Positions 36,501-44,684 of a DNA stretch of 64,000 bases are shown here, piece by piece (position 1 is the stretch's first letter; each line of letters opens with the position of its first letter). Origin of the DNA: Pleurocapsa sp. CCALA 161 (lineage in GTDB: Bacteria > Cyanobacteriota > Cyanobacteriia > Cyanobacteriales > Xenococcaceae). The translations under genes and the position numbers were made by a program. Under the pieces are notes generated by a model. That model was not told where the DNA came from. It saw only the letters and a list, made by a program, of their open reading frames with translations, and searched no databases. The stretch covers positions 1 to 64,000 of the forward strand of contig NZ_PVWF01000007.1 of the NCBI RefSeq assembly GCF_003003995.1, written 5' to 3'.

Positions 36501-36971
36501 TTAATTAGCTAATACTGTTTGATTTAAGATCAAAATCGGCTTAACGAAAGCATATTCTTCAGGGGTGAGGAACTGCTCCACAATTTCTGGCATGGTGGCA
36601 TGAGCCAAAGCTGCAATGTGTTTAACCTGAAAAGCCTTGACAATAGTTCGCTGCCATAGCAAGATATTTTCGCGCAAACGGTCTAAATCCTCAATCAGCA
36701 TTGCCGCCATAGCAATTCGCAAGACTATTTTGGTATCTCTTTGATACATAGCCGTAACGTCTTTGTCACCCATTTGAAAAATATTGGGCTGTTTTTCCCG
36801 CATCCTAGCTTCTACTTTCTCAATCATCTCTGCTTCGCGATCCCGCAGTTTTTGATAGACGCTCAGGCGTACATTGACAGTGGGAAAATAATCTTTGAGC
36901 AACTGTAGTTCTTGTTCTGTTGCGTAACGACCTTCTGCTGCCAAGCTTAATTGGTTTAATTGATTTAACAT
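36501..36971 (-). CDS. Phycobilisome-like (globin-fold) protein without bilin cysteine, Slr0149-like
   Basis: A 156-residue, all-helical protein that resembles phycobiliprotein subunits (LSVYQKLRDREAEMIEKVEA; IVLRIAMAAMLIEDLDRL; TPEEYAFVKPILIL). It contains no cysteine at all, so it cannot covalently bind a bilin. Position in the operon corresponds to Synechocystis slr0149. The family is linked to photosystem II assembly, perhaps as a non-chromophorylated scaffold. ATG at 36971, 13 bp after the ferredoxin gene's stop. Confidence 0.78.
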   Translation of the reverse strand: MLNQLNQLSLAAEGRYATEQELQLLKDYFPTVNVRLSVYQKLRDREAEMIEKVEARMREKQPNIFQMGDKDVTAMYQRDTKIVLRIAMAAMLIEDLDRLRENILLWQRTIVKAFQVKHIAALAHATMPEIVEQFLTPEEYAFVKPILILNQTVLAN

Positions 36972-36984
36972 AATATTTTGAGGT

Positions 36985-37467
36985 TTATATAGACTCGCTT
37001 TTACTTAAAAAATCTTTAACCTGACTCTGGGTTGTTTGAAGTTGAGCAATCACAGAACGGGTAATGAGCTTGCCCTCTTCCACCAGCACTTGACCAGACA
37101 GAGGATGGAGTAGATTAGACTGCGCTCGGCGACCAATTAAATCTTCAATATCATCATCTTGACTGATATACATCCCCGCAGGTAGCTCAACGATCACTCC
37201 CTCCCCGATGACTCTTGCCTGACAAGCCAAACGCGAGTTGACATTACAGCTAGTGATTGAACCTAAGGTACGTTGTTCCCGTTTGGTTAGAGGAGAAAGA
37301 CTATCTTCCCCTTGCCTGATATAGACATGACAAGTAGCACAGATTCCTCTCCCACCGCATTCTTGGGTGACTTCAACATCATTTTTCATTAACACCGACA
37401 ACAAGTTAGTGTTAGTGGCGATCGCCGTATTCGTTCCAAATGGATCTAGTCGAACAGTTTTAACCAT
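36985..37467 (-). CDS. 2Fe-2S ferredoxin, Slr0148-like
   Basis: A 160-residue protein whose N-terminal 90 residues form a plant-type/adrenodoxin-like [2Fe-2S] domain. The ligands are the cysteines in TQECGGRGICATCHVYI (C-x5-C-x2-C) and a fourth Cys in RLACQARV. A C-terminal extension of about 60 residues (DIEDLIGRRAQSNLLHPLSG) is unlike photosynthetic PetF. It matches the slr0148 position. In Synechocystis a second, PetF-like ferredoxin (slr0150) also belongs to the operon; no equivalent is found here between the slr0149-like and slr0151-like genes. ATG at 37467. Confidence 0.88.
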   Translation of the reverse strand: MVKTVRLDPFGTNTAIATNTNLLSVLMKNDVEVTQECGGRGICATCHVYIRQGEDSLSPLTKREQRTLGSITSCNVNSRLACQARVIGEGVIVELPAGMYISQDDDIEDLIGRRAQSNLLHPLSGQVLVEEGKLITRSVIAQLQTTQSQVKDFLSKSESI

Positions 37468-37504
37468 GATCTCCTGTTGTTAAATAATCTTCAAATTATC
37501 TTTA

Positions 37505-38164
37505 CTAATTAGCTGTCAGACTTTGCAGAATGGCAGTGTGAGTCTGTCCCTTCTCTACCATCACTGATACTGATTCCAGTCTTTTCTTTAAACCTAAAAT
37601 AAACAAGTTAGAACTTGCTCCCAAAGACTCGCAGGTTGTTTGTACGCAGTGCAGGTCGGTTTCCGCTAATTCTGAAAAGAAAGCACTCAATAAACCAGCC
37701 TCAATAAAACAGCTTGGTTGCTCAGCAGCGGTGATTTCATTGACAAAGCCAGAATTGGTGATCTCGACGACTAAAAACCCCTGTTGATAGTGGTCAAAGT
37801 TTGGCTCAATTATGCCCCAGCCATGGGCTTTCCAGCATTGCTTTAAACATTGGACAAGTTCGATCATTTCCATGGTTGCAACAGGCTGCCGATAATAGCT
37901 GCCAACTTCTTCGCTAAAGCGACGAAAAAAGTTTTTCCCCCATTTACGACCACAATTATAAAGAACCAGACCAGTGGCAGAGCCAAGTTCAGCGAATAGA
38001 CCGCTATAAAGACCCCTAATTAAAGTTTCGGGTAAGGCTAGCAAACGTCCACCTTGACGATTTTCAATTAAACCAGATTCAAAATCTCCCTGTAGATAGG
38101 TATTAGGAGCAAAATAGTTACCTGGTATATTGGACTCGGAAATTAAATCAGCAACGTTGATCAT
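37505..38164 (-). CDS. V4R domain protein, Slr0147-like
   Basis: A 219-residue protein with a V4R (4-vinyl-reductase) domain, a small-molecule-binding fold also found in BchJ. Signature segments are LVLYNCGRKWGKNFFRRFSE and the C-terminal CVQTTCESLGASSNLFILGL with a Cys-Gly/Ala cluster. The V4R domain in cyanobacteria has been suggested to sense tetrapyrrole or lipid ligands; enzyme activity is not shown. It is the second V4R gene of the operon (the first is at 39118-39840). ATG at 38164. Confidence 0.85.
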   Translation of the reverse strand: MINVADLISESNIPGNYFAPNTYLQGDFESGLIENRQGGRLLALPETLIRGLYSGLFAELGSATGLVLYNCGRKWGKNFFRRFSEEVGSYYRQPVATMEMIELVQCLKQCWKAHGWGIIEPNFDHYQQGFLVVEITNSGFVNEITAAEQPSCFIEAGLLSAFFSELAETDLHCVQTTCESLGASSNLFILGLKKRLESVSVMVEKGQTHTAILQSLTAN

Positions 38165-38205
38165 GATTTGATATAAAATTCTCTAGAGGGTTAATTAATA
38201 AGTGT

Positions 38206-38688
38206 CTATGCTGGTTTTAATGCTGCTTTTGGATTCAACAAAACATTTTTAGACTGCTCTAAATATGGCTGCAAGACCGAAAATTGCTCATTTTCTAAAC
38301 TTTTTTTGAGGCGCTTGTATAAATAGCCATACAGGTTTTGCTCTAGATCTTGCATGTGCTGGGCTGCAATCTGTTCTGGCAACCATTCTAAAATTCGCTG
38401 CTCAAGATATTGTGAATCATTAGCTAACATTGCCATGCTGCAATAGCGCAAAATCATCATCCAACGTTTGACGGCTCGCTTGACTTTAGACTCAGGCTCA
38501 TCAGGAAAGTTATTGACTATCTGATTAATCACATGCTGAAAAATTTCTGTTTCTTGATCGCGAATCTGTTCATATATTTTCAATCGTTCTGACAAGTATA
38601 AAATTTGACTTTTAAAAATTCCTAAATCCTTTTGTGCTAAATACTCAGCTTCTGCTTGATAGATCAAAGAGTCAATTTCAGTAATCAT
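38206..38688 (-). CDS. Phycobilisome-like (globin-fold) protein, Slr0146-like
   Basis: A 160-residue all-helical protein related to the one at 36501-36971: YLSERLKIYEQIRDQETEIF aligns with its SVYQKLRDREAEMIEKV. A single Cys is in MILRYCSMAMLAND, close to but not in the usual bilin context, so chromophore binding is doubtful. It corresponds to slr0146 by position. The pair of globin-like proteins in one operon suggests a heteromeric partner. ATG at 38688; 28 bp after the WQC-repeat gene's stop. Confidence 0.78.
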   Translation of the reverse strand: MITEIDSLIYQAEAEYLAQKDLGIFKSQILYLSERLKIYEQIRDQETEIFQHVINQIVNNFPDEPESKVKRAVKRWMMILRYCSMAMLANDSQYLEQRILEWLPEQIAAQHMQDLEQNLYGYLYKRLKKSLENEQFSVLQPYLEQSKNVLLNPKAALKPA

Positions 38689-38716
38689 GGGAATAATTTA
38701 GATCTATTTAGAATAG

Positions 38717-39121
38717 TTAAAATAGTTGAGATAAATCGTTGAGGGTAAATTCTTCAACTTCGGCGATCGCTTCTTTGGTTTGTTCGAGTATTTGCTCAAT
38801 CTTTTGTGGTGCGGGAGTTTCTTTTACTCCTGACCAATTAAAGCACTGCCAAAACTGACCCGATGGCAAAGTTATGTCAAAAACAACTTTTCTGCTTAAG
38901 TGATCTAAGTCATCAACAGGATCGAGGGAAATTCTTGTTCCTGACCAATTACTCAAAGCAAAAAAATCTTGAGTTGTTAGACACTGCCAAGATGCCAAGG
39001 ATTTTCTACTTTGACTTATAGATACAGATGTAGCTGATGCTGGCAGCGCAGTATTTTCCCAGTTGCATTGGCTGATGAATTCTTGAACATATAGACATTG
39101 CCAAGCAGCAATAGTACTCAC
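38717..39121 (-). CDS. Three-repeat WQC protein, Slr0145-like
   Basis: A 134-residue protein made of three imperfect repeats around W-Q-C-L/F...N-W: AWQCLYVQEFISQCNW, SWQCLTTQDFFALSNWSG and FWQCFNWSGVKETPAP (about residues 7, 43 and 90). It ends with an acidic helix. I know no function. It starts with GTG at 39121 and overlaps the stop codon of the first V4R gene by 4 bp, so it is translationally coupled. Place and size match slr0145. Confidence 0.75.
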   Translation of the reverse strand: MSTIAAWQCLYVQEFISQCNWENTALPASATSVSISQSRKSLASWQCLTTQDFFALSNWSGTRISLDPVDDLDHLSRKVVFDITLPSGQFWQCFNWSGVKETPAPQKIEQILEQTKEAIAEVEEFTLNDLSQLF

Positions 39122-39840
39122 TTGAGATACTCCCCGTTATGCAGTTTTTTCTGAATATCGCGCGCGGTTGCGCCTTCGTTATGCCAAAAAGATGCTGCAT
39201 CAATGCGATCTTTTTTCCCAAGTAAAAACTTACAGTAAGTTTCTCCCATCGCATAACACTGAATTTCAATACAGCCGAGATCTTTATTGATCAAATCACT
39301 AAAGAAACCTGCAAACAAACCTGCATAAATATGACAGACGGGTTTACCTACATCACCTAAAGTTCTGGCTACGGCGGAGTCAAAAATATTGATAAACATA
39401 AAGCCATTTTTTTGATCGCTCATGTCTACTTCCCAGTTACCCCAACCCTGAGCAATAAATGGCCACCACCAAGCTTCGAGAACGTACATTAAATTAAGCT
39501 GGCTAAAGTCTTCATAGCCATATTCTTGCAAAAACCAATTACGGAAAAATTTGGCATCTTCTTGACCCCATTGTTGACCAATGTTGTACATTAAAACCCC
39601 AGAAGCATCGCCAACCTCTTCTTCCAAACCAGCAATCAAACCGACAATAAAATTTTCGCTGACCAAGAGATTACGGCATTCATTCCAATCGTCAATCGTG
39701 CCAGTATTGGTTTGGAACGAAAAAAAATCTTTGAGACTATAGTGAAAGTGTCTTTGAGGATATTTTTGTTTAAGCAGATGATTAGCTGGTAACCTCAGAT
39801 CTGTTGACGTACCTATCGTGTTAACTTGAGCTAAAGACAT
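39118..39840 (-). CDS. V4R domain protein, Slr0144-like, first gene of PAP-like operon
   Basis: A 240-residue V4R-domain protein: GLEEEVGDASGVLMYNIGQQWG and the C-terminal GCIEIQCYAMGETYCKFLLG, where the two Cys of IQC/TYC form the usual V4R end. It shares the overall layout with the second V4R protein (37505-38164) but is longer. The operon order V4R, WQC-repeat, globin-like, V4R, 2Fe-2S, globin-like, TPR, kinase matches slr0144-slr0149 plus slr0151-slr0152. ATG at 39840. The promoter must be in the 269-bp gap divergent from the sensor kinase at 40110. Confidence 0.85.
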   Translation of the reverse strand: MSLAQVNTIGTSTDLRLPANHLLKQKYPQRHFHYSLKDFFSFQTNTGTIDDWNECRNLLVSENFIVGLIAGLEEEVGDASGVLMYNIGQQWGQEDAKFFRNWFLQEYGYEDFSQLNLMYVLEAWWWPFIAQGWGNWEVDMSDQKNGFMFINIFDSAVARTLGDVGKPVCHIYAGLFAGFFSDLINKDLGCIEIQCYAMGETYCKFLLGKKDRIDAASFWHNEGATARDIQKKLHNGEYLK

Positions 39841-40109
39841 TTATTTTGTTTTATTTGGAGAAATTTTCACTAAACTTGTGCTTAGATTCTATTGCCCTAG
39901 CTACAAAAAAAGTTCCGTAATTATCTCTATCTTCTAGATAAGTTATGTTAAGTAATCTCAGTGAAATTGCTATTTGTATTTCTTGAAGAATTATTAGCAA
40001 AAGCTTGTGAGTTTATTTAGATTAAATAACTTAAATTAACTACAGAAAAAAGTTAAGATTGGCTATGTCTAATTGTTAGGCGATCGCCATTGAAATTATT
40101 AGTTACATA

Positions 40110-41204
40110 ATGCCTAAGCTAAGTCTAGGGGCGCGTTTATTTATCTCACACTTATTAGTCATGATGGTGGGATTAGGCAGTTTTGTCATCATTGCTAAAG
40201 TATCGTCCCCCAGGATGTTTGTCTTCCGTCTAGAACAGTTAGAAAAGCGCGGTCTTTTTACTGTCCGCTCGGCTCGAACCTATTTGGTTGATGGATTCCA
40301 AAATGCCTGGAATCGGAGTGCAATCTTGTCGGTAATTGTTGGTTCAGGTGCAGCAGGTGCAGTCAGCTATGTCTCTTCTAAACGCATTACCCAGCCTGTA
40401 ACGCAAATGAGGCGTATTACCCAAAAATTTGCCGCAGGAGACTTAGAAGAAAGAGTTCCTGGTAGCGATATTTCTGAACTTAATCAACTGAGCGTTAGTT
40501 TTAACTCCATGGCTAGCAGCATTGGTAATGTGGAGCAAAGACGAAGAGAGTTGATTAGCGATCTCACCCATGAACTGCGCACTCCTTTAACTGTGATGCG
40601 GGGATATCTAGAAGAACTGGCTGAGGGCAGAATTGAAGGCAGTCCTCAACTTTACCTTCGTTTAATTAAAGAAACTAGACGTTTAGAGCGTCTCATTCAC
40701 GATCTACAGGAGCTTTCTAAAGCAGAAGCAGGATACTTATCAATTGACTCTAAACCATTAAATTTATATCCTTTACTAACTTCCCTCGTAGAACGATTTG
40801 CCGATCAGCTATTAGAAGATGGTCCAAGTTTAGAACTAAAATGCCCTAAAGATCTTCCTGCTGTCTTGGCCGATCGCGATCGCACTGAACAAATTCTGGT
40901 CAATTTACTTGGTAATGCGATCCGCTACACCGAAACAGGCTCAATCACCGTTGAAGCTAAAAAAATCAATCGTCAGATTTGGATCTCCGTTACTGACACA
41001 GGAATTGGCATCGCCGAAGAGGATTTACCCTTTCTCTTTGAGCGTTTTTGGCGAGCCGATCCCTCTCGTTCTAGTCATTCGGGGGGAACGGGAATTGGTC
41101 TGGCGATCGCTCTTAGGCTGGTGGAATTACAAGGTGGTCGAATTGAAGTGGAAAGTGAATTAGGTACAGGCAGTACTTTCCGTTTTTGTCTGCCACTTGC
41201 CTAG
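40110..41204 (+). CDS. HAMP-domain sensor histidine kinase (BaeS-like)
   Basis: A 364-residue inner-membrane kinase. Two membrane helices (about 9-28 and 71-92) enclose a very short external loop (about 45 residues), followed by HAMP (SSKRITQPVTQM...), HisKA with H-box ISDLTHELRTPLTV and HATPase_c with NLLGNAIRYTE (N-box), TDTGIGIAEEDL (G1), FERFW (F-box) and GGTGIGLAI (G2). All catalytic motifs are intact. No response regulator gene is next to it, so its partner is elsewhere. It is divergent from the PAP-like operon. ATG at 40110. Confidence 0.92.
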   Translation: MPKLSLGARLFISHLLVMMVGLGSFVIIAKVSSPRMFVFRLEQLEKRGLFTVRSARTYLVDGFQNAWNRSAILSVIVGSGAAGAVSYVSSKRITQPVTQMRRITQKFAAGDLEERVPGSDISELNQLSVSFNSMASSIGNVEQRRRELISDLTHELRTPLTVMRGYLEELAEGRIEGSPQLYLRLIKETRRLERLIHDLQELSKAEAGYLSIDSKPLNLYPLLTSLVERFADQLLEDGPSLELKCPKDLPAVLADRDRTEQILVNLLGNAIRYTETGSITVEAKKINRQIWISVTDTGIGIAEEDLPFLFERFWRADPSRSSHSGGTGIGLAIALRLVELQGGRIEVESELGTGSTFRFCLPLA

Positions 41205-41275
41205 TAATCAGTTAGAGGCGATTCGCGTCATAATAGTAATATTTGCAATTCTTCACAATTATCAATTTACTAATT

Positions 41276-41686
41276 ATGACAACCTCCAAAAATCAATACG
41301 AAATTCAAAAAACCGAACAGGAGTGGAAAGAAAGCCTGACTCCAGAAGAGTTTAAAGTGCTACGTAAACACGGTACAGAGCGAGCAGGGACAAGTCCTTT
41401 GGATAAAGTTTATGACGAGGGTACTTATGTTTGTAAAGGCTGTGGTCAACCGCTATTTACTTCCGACACCAAATTCAATAGTGGGACAGGATGGCCTAGT
41501 TTTTATCAGCCTTTAGAGGGTGCGATCGCGACTACAGTTGATCGCACCTTATTTATGACCAGAACAGAAGTACATTGTAGTCGCTGTGGTGGTCATTTAG
41601 GTCATGTCTTTAATGATGGACCTAAACCCACGGGACAACGTTACTGTATGAATGGTGTATCCCTCAAGTTTGTTCCTGAAAACTAG
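41276..41686 (+). CDS. msrB: Peptide-methionine (R)-S-oxide reductase MsrB
   Basis: A 136-residue MsrB that reduces methionine-R-sulfoxide in proteins. Two zinc-binding CxxC pairs are present ([10 protein letters not shown] and [13 protein letters not shown]) and the catalytic Cys is in [20 protein letters not shown] is the substrate-side motif. I use ATG at 41276; an in-frame start at 41243 would add 11 hydrophobic residues with no signal-peptide form. It lies 71 bp after the sensor kinase on the same strand. Confidence 0.96.
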   Translation: MTTSKNQYEIQKTEQEWKESLTPEEFKVLRKHGTERAGTSPLDKVYDEGTYVCKGCGQPLFTSDTKFNSGTGWPSFYQPLEGAIATTVDRTLFMTRTEVHCSRCGGHLGHVFNDGPKPTGQRYCMNGVSLKFVPEN

Positions 41687-41757
41687 AAATTGCCAACTAT
41701 CATTTCATCATTTAGTGATTTAAACTAGATTGGCTAAGGAAAATTCAGGGTATATTT

Positions 41758-42504
41758 TTGAACGCCATTAATCTTAATCTCTTAAAGCTATTAGGGATCA
41801 TGCTGAGTTGGCAAATTGTCTTACTTAGCGTTGCCAACTTAGTCAATGCTCAAGCCACAAATTCAACTAGATCAACCGATGATATAAGAGACAGACACAA
41901 CAGACAAAACACGCCAAACATCCCAGATCGCGTACTTGAAGAAAGCCCTACTTTACAACGTTGGCTGAAGGAAGCACCCGACTTATTGGAAGATATTCGC
42001 TATGATCCTAGTTTTCGTACTCGCTTACGCTTAGGTTTCACGACTTTTCCGAGTACGGATAATACAGGAGGAATCAATGTTGGCATTGAAGATATATTTA
42101 TTGAACGAACTGGTTTAACCATTAGTGCCGATTACCAGTCTGCTTTTAATGGCGATCGCAATGCCTACGGTGCAGACTTGCATTATTTTGTCTTGCCTTT
42201 GGGCAACTATTTTAATCTCGCTCCTTTAATTGGTTATCGTTATGTTCAAAGCAATGACTTTAATACCGATGGATTGCACCTAGGTTTAAGACTCATGCTG
42301 GCTTTTTCCCGCACTGGTGGGGGAGATATCTCTCTATCTCAAAGCTACATTTCTCCAGGAGGTAGTGAGGAAGTGGGCATAACTTCCCTCTCGGTTGGCT
42401 ATGCTGTTACTTCTAAGTTGCGCCTGTCTACGGATTTAGAATGGCAAAATTCTCTTGAGGATCATGATAGTCGTGCGGGAATTAATTTAGAGTTTTTATT
42501 TTAG
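41758..42504 (+). CDS. Secreted outer-membrane beta-barrel-like protein
   Basis: A 248-residue exported protein. The N-terminus is a signal peptide (LLGIMLSWQIVLLSVANL, cut near NAQA) followed by a charged linker and, from about residue 85, alternating beta-strand patterns (LTISADYQSAF; NLAPLIGYRYVQSND; LHLGLRLMLAFSRTG; ISLSQSYISPG; LRLSTDLEWQNS). The last residue is Phe (NLEFLF), the usual C-terminal signal of outer-membrane barrels. Eight or so strands fit the length. The TTG at 41758 is used; a later ATG (before LSWQ) is also possible. Function unknown. Confidence 0.65.
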   Translation: MNAINLNLLKLLGIMLSWQIVLLSVANLVNAQATNSTRSTDDIRDRHNRQNTPNIPDRVLEESPTLQRWLKEAPDLLEDIRYDPSFRTRLRLGFTTFPSTDNTGGINVGIEDIFIERTGLTISADYQSAFNGDRNAYGADLHYFVLPLGNYFNLAPLIGYRYVQSNDFNTDGLHLGLRLMLAFSRTGGGDISLSQSYISPGGSEEVGITSLSVGYAVTSKLRLSTDLEWQNSLEDHDSRAGINLEFLF

Positions 42505-42670
42505 GTTACAGCAGTTCAACAATGAACAGTGAACAATGAGCAATTACTTCTCCTTCTCTTAATGCTTTATTTTTAGTTCCTAGCTTACTAAAAAGTAGCT
42601 ACTTTACTTTGGTAACTAAAAGAATTTAAGGTCTAGCTAAGTTTAATTGAAATTCTGGGAGTAGGTGAAT

Positions 42671-43084
42671 ATGAGAAATCAAGTTTGGTATGTGGCATTA
42701 TTGATCGGCTTAATGTGTCTGATTCGCTTTGGTTTGAGTATCTTTGGGTACGCAGCACCTCATATGTTCATGGCAGAAACAGGAATATCTTTAGCTTCTA
42801 ATCCTCAAATGCCTTATGCTATTCGCGCCTGGGCAATTAGAGATATGGCGATCGCGGTATTAATTGCCATAGCAGATAAAACCCAAGTCAAAATGCTCTT
42901 GATTGGTTGCGTTGTTATCGATTTGACCGACATCATTTCTGCTTATTTAAGTGTCAAAGACGGATTATTTAATACCGCAGATGTGGGATTAATCCAGCTT
43001 AGCTCAACGGCGATCGCTGCATTGATTTTAGAATTAGTCGCGATCGCCATACTTAGCAGCAAAACATTAGAAAATACTGATTAA
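42671..43084 (+). CDS. Small four-helix membrane protein, unknown
   Basis: A 137-residue membrane protein with about four hydrophobic helices (VWYVALLIGLMCLIRFGL; MAIAVLIAIAD; MLLIGCVVIDLTDIISAYL; STAIAALILELVAIAIL). A conserved-looking RAWAIRDMA lies between helices 1 and 2. I do not recognise the family with certainty. ATG at 42671 has GGAG ten bases upstream, better than the in-frame GTG at 42665. Monocistronic. Confidence 0.65.
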   Translation: MRNQVWYVALLIGLMCLIRFGLSIFGYAAPHMFMAETGISLASNPQMPYAIRAWAIRDMAIAVLIAIADKTQVKMLLIGCVVIDLTDIISAYLSVKDGLFNTADVGLIQLSSTAIAALILELVAIAILSSKTLENTD

Positions 43085-43266
43085 TTTGCTTTGAGCCAGT
43101 ACAACATTACAATATCTAGATTTTTTCCCTTATCTTTTGATTCTCAATTGGCGATACGCTTGCATAGGCGGATAAGCTAGTACTTTAGTGAATACTTTAG
43201 GGAAGCCTAATCGCCTGATTTCGTGTAAAAGATCTATTCTTAACCCGAACTAAAGTTAGTTGATTA

Positions 43267-44091
43267 CTACTGCCATTCTTTTAAAGCAGGAGTTTCTCCA
43301 AGTGCTTTACTCAATTCGCCATGAATCAAGCCATTAGTTGCCAAGATCCGACCAGAAGCAATGTCTAGAGGACTACCATCATATGCAGTTACTTTACCTC
43401 CTGCTTCCCGTAAAATGACGATTCCTGCTGCCATATCCCAGGGTTGAATTCCTCGTTCCCAATAGCCGTCTAGTCTACCGCAGGCTACTCCTGCCAAATC
43501 CATCGAAGCGCATCCCAAGCGACGCACTCCTTGAGTTAAATGAGTGAGATGACAAAACTCTGCATAATTATTGTCTTTGGTTTCCCGTCGATCATAGGCA
43601 AATCCAGTAATCAAAAGGCTTTTACTTAATGCTTGAGTTGCCGAAACTTTAATCGGACGACGATTACAGGTTGCACCTAAGCCTGTTGCTGCTTGAAATA
43701 GCTCATCGCTAAAAGGATTATATACTGCACCCACTGCGGGGACTCCATTAATCATTAAGCCAACAGAGGTTGCTGCTAAAGGTAAGCCATGGGCGTAGTT
43801 TGTAGTACCGTCCAAAGGATCGATCGCCCAGAGATATTCACTATCAGTATTACCCAATGCTCCCGATTCTTCTGCCAAAATTTGATGTTCAGGAAGATGG
43901 CGTTTCAAGACTTTAAGAACTTCTGCCTCTGCTAGCTTGTCCGCCTCGGTGACCAAATCGCCAGGACGACCCTTTTCTTGAATATTATTGAATTTACCCC
44001 AGCGTTCTTTCAAGACTGCTCCGGCGGCCATAACTGATGCGGTAGCGACATCGAGAAAAATCTGTAGTTGTTCGGTGGCAGGTTGAGTCAT
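43267..44091 (-). CDS. Inositol monophosphatase family protein
   Basis: A 274-residue Mg-dependent, lithium-sensitive-type phosphatase. Metal motifs are LAEESGALG (Glu), WAIDPLDGTTNYAHG (D-P-x-D-G-T) and QPWDMAAGIVILREAGG (W-D-x-A-A-G). Members hydrolyse inositol-1-phosphate, fructose-1,6-bisphosphate, histidinol phosphate or PAP; the cyanobacterial IMPase-like group is close to SuhB, but I cannot fix the substrate. It is the last gene of the nadE operon, with ATG 44091 overlapping the thermonuclease stop (ATGA). Confidence 0.9.
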   Translation of the reverse strand: MTQPATEQLQIFLDVATASVMAAGAVLKERWGKFNNIQEKGRPGDLVTEADKLAEAEVLKVLKRHLPEHQILAEESGALGNTDSEYLWAIDPLDGTTNYAHGLPLAATSVGLMINGVPAVGAVYNPFSDELFQAATGLGATCNRRPIKVSATQALSKSLLITGFAYDRRETKDNNYAEFCHLTHLTQGVRRLGCASMDLAGVACGRLDGYWERGIQPWDMAAGIVILREAGGKVTAYDGSPLDIASGRILATNGLIHGELSKALGETPALKEWQ

Positions 44092-44642
44092 GGTTTATTC
44101 ATTGAACGAAATTGACTAGGAGTGTAGCGCATTGCCTGCTGTGGATTCCAAATTCCGTAACCCAGTAAGCGTGCATATTCTTGAGACTCCATAAGCAGCT
44201 TACTATAGGAATGGGGATATCTATCGTTTACCAGCACACATCCTGATTTAATTAATTCTTGACTGACTAAAGTTTGTTCCTGCCAGAGATGTCCTTGAAT
44301 TCGATTATAGCGATCGCGGAGCATACCTGGAGAGCTTGCACTCGAATGGTTGTAATCGCGTACCAGATTTTCTGCCTCAATTTTGATTGGTTTTCCCAGA
44401 ACTAATTCTGTCAGCTTTTGCTTGGCTGTTTCTCCCCAAGGAGACTGTCGCCAGTCGGGAGCATCAATACCTTCAATCCTCAGCTTGACCACCTCAGACG
44501 TACCTGTCAAGATAACTTCTACTGCTTGACCACTAACTACCCGCGTAACTTCTGCTGAAAACAAGTTTTTCTTTTCAGGGGTAGCATTACAGCCAAATAA
44601 CAATATTAAACAGCAGCATACAATCACAGCGTTAATCTTCAT
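44088..44642 (-). CDS. Thermonuclease (SNase-like) lipoprotein
   Basis: A 184-residue SNase-family nuclease with an N-terminal lipoprotein signal (CCCLILLFGCNA, lipobox LFGC). The OB-fold motifs are VVSGQAVEVILTG, the catalytic-type LRIEGIDAPDW (R and D), WGETAKQKLTEL and LVNDRYPHSYSKLL-ESQEYARLLGYGIW. The second Arg (R87 equivalent) is represented by VRDYNHS/ MLRDRYNR. It should act on nucleic acid outside the cytoplasmic membrane. It lies between the permease and the phosphatase, with ATG at 44642. Confidence 0.85.
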   Translation of the reverse strand: MKINAVIVCCCLILLFGCNATPEKKNLFSAEVTRVVSGQAVEVILTGTSEVVKLRIEGIDAPDWRQSPWGETAKQKLTELVLGKPIKIEAENLVRDYNHSSASSPGMLRDRYNRIQGHLWQEQTLVSQELIKSGCVLVNDRYPHSYSKLLMESQEYARLLGYGIWNPQQAMRYTPSQFRSMNKP

Positions 44643-44655
44643 GACCCTTTTGTAT

Positions 44656-44676
44656 GGGAGAACGGCCGTTCCCTCC
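44656..44676. repeat. Small palindrome in the permease-thermonuclease gap
   Basis: GGGAGAACGG (44656-44665) and CCGTTCCCTCC (44666-44676) form an imperfect hairpin of the same GAAC/GTTC palindrome type seen at 15716 and 62652. It occupies the only gap in the otherwise overlapping operon. Confidence 0.5.
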
Positions 44677-44684
44677 TATCTTGA

